NCBI GenBank assembly: GCA_934513685.1
Contig: CAKSWY010000009.1
Location: 1-64,000, forward strand
Direction: 5' to 3'
DNA: 64,000 nt
DNA from: an uncultured Oscillospiraceae bacterium
GTDB lineage: Bacteria > Bacillota > Clostridia > Oscillospirales > Ruminococcaceae
Part shown: in pieces, positions 57,867-64,000 of the stretch
How the letters are laid out: each line of letters starts with the position of its first letter
Numbering within the stretch: position 1 is the stretch's first letter
The notes under the pieces: generated by a model
What the model saw: only the letters and a program-made list of their open reading frames with translations
What the model was told of the DNA's origin: nothing
Databases searched by the model: none
Position numbers and translations under genes: made by a program

Positions 57867-60371
57867 ATGAACGAAGATTATGTGATGATTCCCGGCAGCG
57901 GCACAAAAACCATTGTGCGCGATGTGAAGCAGGAGATCGAATCCGCCTTTCTGGATTACTCCATGTCCGTCATCGTCAGCCGTGCTCTGCCCGACGTGCG
58001 GGACGGCCTGAAGCCGGTGCACCGCCGCATTCTGTACACCATGCACGAGCGCGGCAACGACCCCCAGCATCCTTACCGCAAATCCGCCGATACGGTGGGT
58101 GCGGTGCTGGGCGCCTACCACCCCCACGGCGACGCCTCCGTTTACGACGCCATGGTGCGTCTGGCCCAGGACTTCAGTATGCGCTACCCGCTGGTGGACG
58201 GCCAGGGCAACTTCGGCAGCGTGGACGGTGACCCCCCGGCTGCCTACCGTTACACCGAGGCCCGCATGAGCAAGATGGCCTGCGAGCTGCTCACCGACAT
58301 TGAGAAGGACACCATCGACTGGGACCCCAACTTTGACGAAACCAAGAAGGAGCCCCACGTTCTGCCCAGCCGGTTCCCCAACCTGCTGTGCAACGGCTCC
58401 ACCGGCATTGCCGTGGGCATGGCCACCAACATTCCGCCCCACAACCTGTGCGAAGTGGTGGACGGCTGCATCGCCCTCATCAACGACCCGGAGATCGACC
58501 TGGCCGGCCTGATGGATTACATCAAGGGCCCGGACTTCCCCACCGGCGGCATCATCATGGGCCGCTCCGGCATCCGTGCCGCCTACGCCACCGGCCGCGG
58601 CAAGATCACCCTGCGGGGCCGCGCCGAAATTGAGGAAAAGAAGAACGGCCGCTACCAGATCGTCATCACCGAAATTCCCTACATGGTGAACAAGGCCCGC
58701 ATGATCGAGAGCATCGCCGATCTGGTGAAGGAGAAGCGCATCGAGGGCATCTCCGACCTGAACGATGAGTCCAACCGCCATGGTATGCGGGTCGTGGTGG
58801 AGCTGAAGAAGGAAGCCAACCCCCAGGTGGTGCTGAACAACCTGTACCGCTACACCCAGCTGCAGGACACCGTGGGCGTCATTCTGCTGGCGCTGGACAA
58901 CGGCGTGCCCAAGATCATGACCCTGAAAACCATGCTGCAGCGGTATGTGGAATTCCAGGATCAGGTCATCCGCCGCCGGACCCAGTTCGACCTGAAGAAG
59001 GCCCGGGAGCGCGCCCACATTCTGGAAGGCCTGAAGCGGGCCGTGGACATTGTGGACGAGGTCATCTACGCCATCCGCCACTGCGGCGGCGGGCAGGCCG
59101 AGGCCAAGGCCGCCATCATGGAGCAGTTCGGCTTTGACGATGTGCAGGCCGACGCCATCTGCAAGTTCCCCCTGGGCCGTTTGGCCGGTCTGGAGATCAA
59201 GAAGATTGAGAACGAATTGAGCGACCTGAGCGGCAAAATCGCCGACTGGACCGCCATTTTGAACGACGACAGCCGGGTGCTGGCCATCGTGAAGGAAGAG
59301 CTGACCGCCCTGAAGGAGAAGTTCGGCGACGACCGCCGCACCGAGATCGCCCATGTGTCCGGCGAGGTGGACATTGAGGACCTGATCCCCGAGGAGGAGT
59401 GCGTGTTCACCCTGACCCACGAGGGCTACATCAAGCGCCAGCCCAAGGATACCTATCAGGTGCAGCGCCGCGGCGGCCGGGGTATTTCCAGCATGGCCAC
59501 CAAGGAAGAGGACTTTGTGGAGGAGCTGTTCATCGGCTCCACCCACGACCATATGCTGTTTGTCACCAACACGGGCCGGGTGTTCCGCCTGAAGGGCTAC
59601 CAGATCTACGAGGGCAGCCGCACCAGCAAGGGCACCAACATCGTGAACCTGCTGCAGCTGCAGGAGGGTGAAAAGATCACCACCATGCTGCGCCAGCCGG
59701 ACGGCAGCCTGGACGGCTACCTGACCATGATCACCAAAAACGGCCTCATCAAGCGCACCGCCCTGGCCGAGTATGCCAACATCCGCAAGGGCGGCCTGAA
59801 CGCGGTGAGCCTGTACGAGGGCGACGCCCTGGCCTGGACCCACATCACCAGCGGCGAGGACGAGCTGGTGCTGGCCACCCACGACGGTCAGGCCATCCGC
59901 TTTGCCGAGAGCGATGCCCGCAGCGTGGGCCGTACCAGCCACGGCGTGCGCGCCATCAACCTGGCTGAGGGCGACTATGTGGTGGGCGCCGGCGTGGCCC
60001 GCGAGGGCGCCACGGTGTTCACCGTCACCGAGGGCGGCAAGGGCCGCCGCAGCCAGCTGAGTGACTACCGCCTGCAGAGCCGCGGCGGCAAGGGCATCCG
60101 CAACTACGCCCAGGGCAGCGTGGCCGGCGTGAAGATCCTGGACGAGGACGACGACGTGATCCTCATCAGCCAGGAGGGCATCCTGATCCGGATGCACGCG
60201 GCGGACATCAACGTGCAGAGCCGCTACGGCAGCGGCGTGCGGGTCATGCGCCTGGCCGAGAGCGACCGGGTGGTCACCGTGGCCCGCAGCGAGCGGGACG
60301 AGGAGAACGCCCAGGCCCCCATGGAACAGCCGGATGAAGCGGAGCCTGTGGCCGAAACGGACGAGGAGTAA
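57867..60371 (+). CDS. gyrA: DNA gyrase subunit A
   Basis: 834 residues from ATG 57867 (AAGGAG 5 bases upstream). Active-site Tyr in AAYRYTEARM (about residue 128), the quinolone region GAYHPHGDASVYDAM with Asp rather than Ser at the usual second site, and a C-terminal beta-pinwheel containing the GyrA-box QRRGGRG. Catalyses DNA breakage and strand passage. Sequences ends in an acidic tail (EPVAETDEE). Confidence 0.98.
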   Translation: MNEDYVMIPGSGTKTIVRDVKQEIESAFLDYSMSVIVSRALPDVRDGLKPVHRRILYTMHERGNDPQHPYRKSADTVGAVLGAYHPHGDASVYDAMVRLAQDFSMRYPLVDGQGNFGSVDGDPPAAYRYTEARMSKMACELLTDIEKDTIDWDPNFDETKKEPHVLPSRFPNLLCNGSTGIAVGMATNIPPHNLCEVVDGCIALINDPEIDLAGLMDYIKGPDFPTGGIIMGRSGIRAAYATGRGKITLRGRAEIEEKKNGRYQIVITEIPYMVNKARMIESIADLVKEKRIEGISDLNDESNRHGMRVVVELKKEANPQVVLNNLYRYTQLQDTVGVILLALDNGVPKIMTLKTMLQRYVEFQDQVIRRRTQFDLKKARERAHILEGLKRAVDIVDEVIYAIRHCGGGQAEAKAAIMEQFGFDDVQADAICKFPLGRLAGLEIKKIENELSDLSGKIADWTAILNDDSRVLAIVKEELTALKEKFGDDRRTEIAHVSGEVDIEDLIPEEECVFTLTHEGYIKRQPKDTYQVQRRGGRGISSMATKEEDFVEELFIGSTHDHMLFVTNTGRVFRLKGYQIYEGSRTSKGTNIVNLLQLQEGEKITTMLRQPDGSLDGYLTMITKNGLIKRTALAEYANIRKGGLNAVSLYEGDALAWTHITSGEDELVLATHDGQAIRFAESDARSVGRTSHGVRAINLAEGDYVVGAGVAREGATVFTVTEGGKGRRSQLSDYRLQSRGGKGIRNYAQGSVAGVKILDEDDDVILISQEGILIRMHAADINVQSRYGSGVRVMRLAESDRVVTVARSERDEENAQAPMEQPDEAEPVAETDEE

Positions 60372-60383
60372 GCCGGTTTCCCC

Positions 60384-60412
60384 TTGCGCGGCAGAGCATT
60401 TCGTACTATACT
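60384..60412 (+). promoter_or_regulatory. Promoter of the thioesterase gene
   Basis: TTGCGC (60384-60389), 17 bases, TATACT (60407-60412), after gyrA. Confidence 0.6.
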
Positions 60413-60532
60413 CGGAACGGAACTCGGAGCGGGCCGCCTGTGGGAAAGCAGCCCGAACCGGAACGCAATTCATGCGGCAGCCCCGCGGCCGCCGCCAACC
60501 AAGACCGCTTTGCGGCAGAAAAGGAAATCACT

Positions 60533-60922
60533 ATGCTGAATGTGGGCATTAAGGGCCAGGCCGAGTGCCTGGTAACGGAAAAGAACACCGCCGCCACCAT
60601 GGGCAGCGGCGCGCTGCAGGTGTACGCCACCCCCGCCATGATCGCGCTGGTGGAGAAGGCCGCCTGGGAGAGCGTGCAGCCCTATCTGGAAGAGGGCAGC
60701 GGCACCGTGGGCACCGAGCTTCGTGTGAAGCATCTGGCTGCCACCCCCGTGGGCCTGATTGTGACCGCCCGCACCGAGCTGATCGCCGTGGAAGGCCGCA
60801 AGCTGGTGTTCAAGGTGGAAGTGTTTGACCAGACCGGCAAGATCGGCGAGGGCGAGCACGAGCGCTTCATCGTGGCCAACGAGAAGTTCTTCGCCAAGGC
60901 CCAGGCCAAGAAGAACCAGTAA
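60533..60922 (+). CDS. FlK-like hot-dog thioesterase
   Basis: 129 residues from ATG 60533 (AAAAGGAAA upstream). Resembles fluoroacetyl-CoA thioesterase FlK: VYATPAMIALVEKAAWESVQPYL and VGTELRVKHLAATPVG line up with the FlK Thr-Glu-His active-site segments. Such enzymes hydrolyse small acyl-CoA; the real substrate is unknown. Alone with its own promoter; ends at a bidirectional terminator. Confidence 0.85.
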   Translation: MLNVGIKGQAECLVTEKNTAATMGSGALQVYATPAMIALVEKAAWESVQPYLEEGSGTVGTELRVKHLAATPVGLIVTARTELIAVEGRKLVFKVEVFDQTGKIGEGEHERFIVANEKFFAKAQAKKNQ

Positions 60923-60947
60923 GCGCCTGCACCCATACAAACCGCAA

Positions 60948-60987
60948 TAAAAAAGCCGAAGGAACCCCGGGTTCCTTCGGCTTTTTG
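60948..60987. terminator. Bidirectional terminator between the thioesterase and Nudix genes
   Basis: GCCGAAGGAACCC-CG-GGGTTCCTTCGGC with AAAAA before and TTTTT after. Confidence 0.92.
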
Positions 60988-61029
60988 CTTTGTGATGTTT
61001 GCGGCTTGAAGCGGCCAAGTGCCCGGCGC

Positions 61030-61575
61030 TTACAGCTTTCCGGCGGCGCGCAGGGCCTGCACCTTCAGCAGGCCGGCCACGGTTTTGCCGTCCCGAATGC
61101 GGCCGTCCAGCACCATGGCCAGCGCCTCGGCAAAGGGAATCTTTTCCGGGGTGAGGAACTCCCCCTCGTCCAGATGCATGGGCACCGGGTGCAGCCCGGT
61201 GGCCAGCCAGGTGTAGATCACCTCGCTGCAATAGCCCACCGTGGGGTAAAAGGGGTGCAGGTCCACAAAGCGGTCGGCGGTCAGGCCGCACTCTTCGGCC
61301 AGTTCCCGCTTGGCGGCCTCAAAGGGCTCCTCCCCGGCCTCCAGCTTCCCGGCGGGCAGCTCCCACAATTCCTGCCCCAGGGCGTAGCGGTACTGGCGCA
61401 CCAGATACACCTCGTCCTGCTCGGTGAGGGCCAGCACGCTGGCCCCGCCGTGGTGATGCACCACCTCCCGGGGGGCGGTGGTGCCGTCCTCCAGCCGCAC
61501 CTGGTCCAGTGTGACGGTAAAAATGTGCCCGGTGAACCGGGTCTCGCTGGAAAGCGTCTGTTCAAAATGGCCCAT
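61030..61575 (-). CDS. Nudix hydrolase (ADP-ribose pyrophosphatase type)
   Basis: 181 residues from ATG 61575 (AGGAGGG upstream). Nudix box GKLEAGEEPFEAAKRELAEECG intact (catalytic REL-EE), preceded by YRYALGQELWELPAG, typical of ADP-ribose pyrophosphatase (NudF-like). It cleaves ADP-ribose in the cytoplasm. 113 bases after the CBS-protein gene, possibly cotranscribed. Confidence 0.92.
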   Translation of the reverse strand: MGHFEQTLSSETRFTGHIFTVTLDQVRLEDGTTAPREVVHHHGGASVLALTEQDEVYLVRQYRYALGQELWELPAGKLEAGEEPFEAAKRELAEECGLTADRFVDLHPFYPTVGYCSEVIYTWLATGLHPVPMHLDEGEFLTPEKIPFAEALAMVLDGRIRDGKTVAGLLKVQALRAAGKL

Positions 61576-61688
61576 GGGGTTCCCTCCTGCGTTCAATTCA
61601 CGTTCGGCAGCGGGGCTGCCTGCAAAAAAGCGGGCCGCCCCCCGGCGGAGTTTCAGTCCGCCGGAGCGCCGCCCGCGCATCCAATGCT

Positions 61689-62693
61689 TCAGCTGGTCTT
61701 TTTGGCCGGTTCCGGGGCCGGTTCGCCGGAAGGCGCGGCAGAAGGTTCCGGGTCGTCCTTCGTGACCTTCACCTTCACCACCCGGCGCTCTTCGGCCTTC
61801 ACCACGGCAAAGCACAGCCCGCCCCAGTGAACGGTCACGGCCTCGCCCAGCTCGGGGAAGCGGCCCAGCTTTTCGGTGATCAGCCCGGCCACGGTGTCGA
61901 ATTCCTCCCCTTCTTCCAGGGGCGGCATCTCCATCTCAAAGGCATCGAACACATCGTCCAGGTCCAGTGCGCCGTCCACCAGATAGCCGCCCTCCACGGG
62001 GGCCAGCTCCTCGTCCTCCTGATCGTACTCGTCCTGAATGCTGCCCACGATCTCTTCCAGCACGTCCTCCATGGTCACAAGCCCGGCGGTGCCGCCGTAC
62101 TCGTCCACCACCACGGCCATCATGGTATGGCGGCGGCGGAAGTCCAGCAAAAGCCGCTGGGCGGGGCAGCTCTCCGGCACAAACATGGCCGGGCGCATCA
62201 GCTCCCGCACGGGCAGGTGCGCCTCCTCAGGGCTGCGCATCAGCACCAGCAGGTCCTTCACATAGAGAATGCCCACGATCTCATCCACCGTTTTGCGGTA
62301 CACGGGCATTCGGCTGCATCCGCTGGCCAGGGCGGTCTCCACGGCCTCCCGGCAGGGCATATTTTCCTCAAGGGCGGTCATGTCGGTGCGGTGGGTCATG
62401 ATGTGCCCGGCGGTCACATCCGCCAGTTCCACCACACTGTTGATCATTTCGGCCTGGTCATCGTCGATGACCTCCTGCTCACCCGCATCGTCCACCAGGT
62501 CCAGCAGCTGTTCCTCGGTGACGGTTTCCTGATTGCCCAGGCCCCCCAGCCGGTTGGCCAGGGCCGAGAGCCAGCCGGGCAGGCGCGCGCCCTTTTTGGC
62601 GGCGGCCCAGCCCAGAATCAGAAAGACAAGCGCGCTGACGATGCAGCAGGCGGCGTAGGGTGCAATGCGGCTTAAAAGGCCGTCCGGGTCCAT
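61689..62693 (-). CDS. CorC/CNNM-type CBS-pair protein with a reduced membrane domain
   Basis: 334 residues from ATG 62693 (AAGGAGG upstream). One hydrophobic segment (APYAACCIVSALVFLILGWAAA), then linker, two CBS domains (VTAGHIMTHRTDMTAL ... VDEIVGILYVKDLL; ELMRPAMFVPE ... VVDEYGGTAGLVTMEDVLEEIVG) and a CorC_HlyC domain (LDLDDVFDAFEM). The usual four-helix DUF21 domain is absent, so ion transport is doubtful; it may be an adenosine-nucleotide-sensing regulator. Confidence 0.9.
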   Translation of the reverse strand: MDPDGLLSRIAPYAACCIVSALVFLILGWAAAKKGARLPGWLSALANRLGGLGNQETVTEEQLLDLVDDAGEQEVIDDDQAEMINSVVELADVTAGHIMTHRTDMTALEENMPCREAVETALASGCSRMPVYRKTVDEIVGILYVKDLLVLMRSPEEAHLPVRELMRPAMFVPESCPAQRLLLDFRRRHTMMAVVVDEYGGTAGLVTMEDVLEEIVGSIQDEYDQEDEELAPVEGGYLVDGALDLDDVFDAFEMEMPPLEEGEEFDTVAGLITEKLGRFPELGEAVTVHWGGLCFAVVKAEERRVVKVKVTKDDPEPSAAPSGEPAPEPAKKTS

Positions 62694-62765
62694 GGTGAAG
62701 TTCCTCCTTGATCGACCGGGCCGATGAAAAACCGGCCCGAAAATGGTTAAAATACTACAATTAGC

Positions 62766-62794
62766 ATTATAGGCAAAGGACGGTGCGGTGTCAA
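62766..62794 (-). promoter_or_regulatory. Promoter of the CBS-protein gene
   Basis: Minus strand TTGACA (62789-62794), 17 bases, TATAAT (62766-62771). The stretch from 62800 to 63200 is very GC-rich and holds no gene I can support. Confidence 0.85.
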
Positions 62795-63210
62795 ATGCGG
62801 CCGCCCTGCGCCCGGAGGGCGGGAAGCAAAGCGGGGAGACATCGGCCCAGCGCCGCCGCGAACGCCCGAACCCGGGGCGGCTTCCGGCCGGATGCCGCCG
62901 TTTTTGCGCCGGCCGGGGGCGAAACACCGGCCCGGTGGCCCAAAAAGGTCGCCGCCCGCCCCCAAAAAATCCCCCAAAGACCCCGGGAAAAGGCCAGCCC
63001 CGGGGAAAAACGCCCTCCGGCAGCGCGCCCGCCTCTGGCAGTGCCGCCTGCCGTCCCCCGGCCCCGATGGGCTGAAAAGACATCCCATCTCTTTTGACCA
63101 TCCGCGCCGAAATGGCCGGACGAATGCCCCAAAAAGAAAAAGGATGAAACATTTCTCCTTTTCTTTTGGTAAAAAAGAAAAAAATTCATTCGGAAAACCG
63201 CCGGTATCGG

Positions 63211-63239
63211 TTTACTTTATTCAGTACATTTGCTAAAAT
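63211..63239 (+). promoter_or_regulatory. Promoter of the pyruvate:ferredoxin oxidoreductase gene
   Basis: TTTACT (63211-63216), 17 bases, TAAAAT (63234-63239), about 118 bases before the ATG. Confidence 0.6.
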
Positions 63240-63356
63240 AAGCATGAGGCAGGATCTCGCAAAGGCCATACTGCGCCCAGTTGACGAAATGGCGTTTGCC
63301 GCAGGAGTGATGCCCCGGCGCACGGGTCCTGTAAAAATAGTAATGGAGGAAGAAAC

Positions 63357-64000
63357 ATGCCTAGAGCAAAACAGTCTATGGATGGCAATACCGCTGCGGC
63401 GCACGTTGCATATGCGTTCACCGAAGTGGCTGCCATCTACCCCATCACCCCGTCCAGCCCCATGGCCGATACCGTTGACCAGTGGTCCGCCGCCGGTCTG
63501 AAGAACGTGTTCGGCAACACCGTCAAGGTGATGGAAATGCAGTCGGAAGCCGGCGCTGCCGGTACCGTCCACGGCTCTCTGGCCGCCGGTGCCATCACCA
63601 CCACCTTCACCGCCTCTCAGGGCCTGCTGCTGATGATCCCCAATATGTACAAGATCGCAGCCGAGCAGCTGCCCTGCGTGTTTGACGTGTCTGCCCGTAC
63701 CGTCGCCACCCAGTCTCTGAACATTTTCGGTGACCACAGCGACGTTTACGCCTGCCGTCAGACCGGTTTCGCCATGCTGGCCGAGACCAACCCCCAGGAA
63801 GTGATGGATCTGTCCCCCGTGGCCCACCTGTGCGCCATTGAGGGCAAGGTTCCCTTCCTGAACTTCTTCGACGGCTTCCGCACCTCTCACGAGATCCAGA
63901 AGATCGAGAAGTGGGATTACGCCGATCTGGCCGAGATGGTGAACATGGACGCTGTGAAGGCGTTCCGTGAGCACGCGCTGAACCCCGAGCATCCCACCAT
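63357..64000 (+). CDS. nifJ: Pyruvate:ferredoxin (flavodoxin) oxidoreductase (partial, 5' part)
   Basis: 214 residues are visible before the window ends; the whole enzyme is about 1170. Starts MPRAKQSMDGNTAAAHVAYAFTEVAAIYPITPSSPMAD, the N-terminal domain of PFOR, with the pyruvate-binding YPITPSS motif, GAAGTVHGSLAAGA and SARTVATQSLNIFGDHSDVYACR. It oxidises pyruvate to acetyl-CoA, CO2 and reduced ferredoxin, the core of fermentation in anaerobes. GGAGG lies 7 bases before ATG. Confidence 0.96.
   Translation, partial: MPRAKQSMDGNTAAAHVAYAFTEVAAIYPITPSSPMADTVDQWSAAGLKNVFGNTVKVMEMQSEAGAAGTVHGSLAAGAITTTFTASQGLLLMIPNMYKIAAEQLPCVFDVSARTVATQSLNIFGDHSDVYACRQTGFAMLAETNPQEVMDLSPVAHLCAIEGKVPFLNFFDGFRTSHEIQKIEKWDYADLAEMVNMDAVKAFREHALNPEHPT

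Noticed and set aside
62800..63180. Possible small genes in the GC-rich gap before the pyruvate oxidoreductase
   Set aside because: All frames are arginine/proline-rich with no RBS or family feature.
1..64000. tRNA, rRNA, complete insertion sequences, prophage or cas genes
   Set aside because: None of their usual sequence features or protein motifs was seen on either strand.

Overview
The window is the replication-origin region of a GC-rich, low-motility-type Firmicute. The gene order rpmH-rnpA-yidD-yidC-jag-mnmE-mnmG-rsmG-noc-parA-parB on one side and dnaA-dnaN-yaaA-recF-remB-gyrB-gyrA on the other, together with RicT/YaaT, DarA, Noc, RemB and a copper CsoR, is that of Clostridia. High GC, the fermentative pyruvate:ferredoxin oxidoreductase at the right edge and many intergenic cttcccctcaaggggaag repeats suggest an Oscillospiraceae/Ruminococcaceae gut anaerobe (Faecalibacterium/Gemmiger/Subdoligranulum-like). 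This placement is inference; no search was run.

Left part (1-38.5 kb) is accessory and housekeeping mixed. An MTA/SAH nucleosidase (cut by the left edge) follows the GTPase ychF. Then comes a catabolic island read leftward: a LacI regulator, a tripartite tricarboxylate transporter (tctC, tctB, tctA), a D-2-hydroxyacid dehydrogenase and an RraA-like aldolase. From 8.7 to 24 kb there are small envelope or redox genes: a 47-residue conserved-looking protein, a possible LCP-like membrane protein, an FMN-binding protein, a DUF441 membrane protein, an SGNH hydrolase, MarR plus TauE/SafE exporter, a GT-C-type membrane protein, an unrecognised protein with a cold-shock-like segment, a DUF362 double-cluster ferredoxin protein, a lipoprotein, an M18 aminopeptidase and GluQ-RS. 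A copper operon (copA carrying a C-terminal CopZ domain, then csoR) has a clear promoter and a CsoR-type operator. A possible PD-(D/E)XK nuclease, the darA-holB-ricT operon, a rhomboid-like membrane protein, a heterodimeric ABC exporter and serS follow.

Right part (38.5-64 kb) is the origin core. Two perfect 16-bp parS sites flank parA. The rpmH and dnaA genes diverge at about 49.3-50.1 kb, and the dnaA-dnaN gap holds a perfect DnaA box and a striking hairpin, so transcription runs away from the origin on both sides here. A TPR-like lipoprotein sits between gyrB and gyrA. A FlK-like thioesterase, a Nudix hydrolase, a CBS/CorC protein without its usual membrane domain, and the start of pyruvate:ferredoxin oxidoreductase close the window.

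The most unusual things are: a family of structured intergenic repeats present some fourteen times left of 38.6 kb and not seen right of it; a 91-bp decayed tandem array related to a second array 26 kb away; a decayed CRISPR-like trio of 38-bp repeats with no cas genes; and an internal ribosome-binding site that could produce free CopZ from within copA. I found no tRNA, rRNA, complete insertion sequence or prophage.
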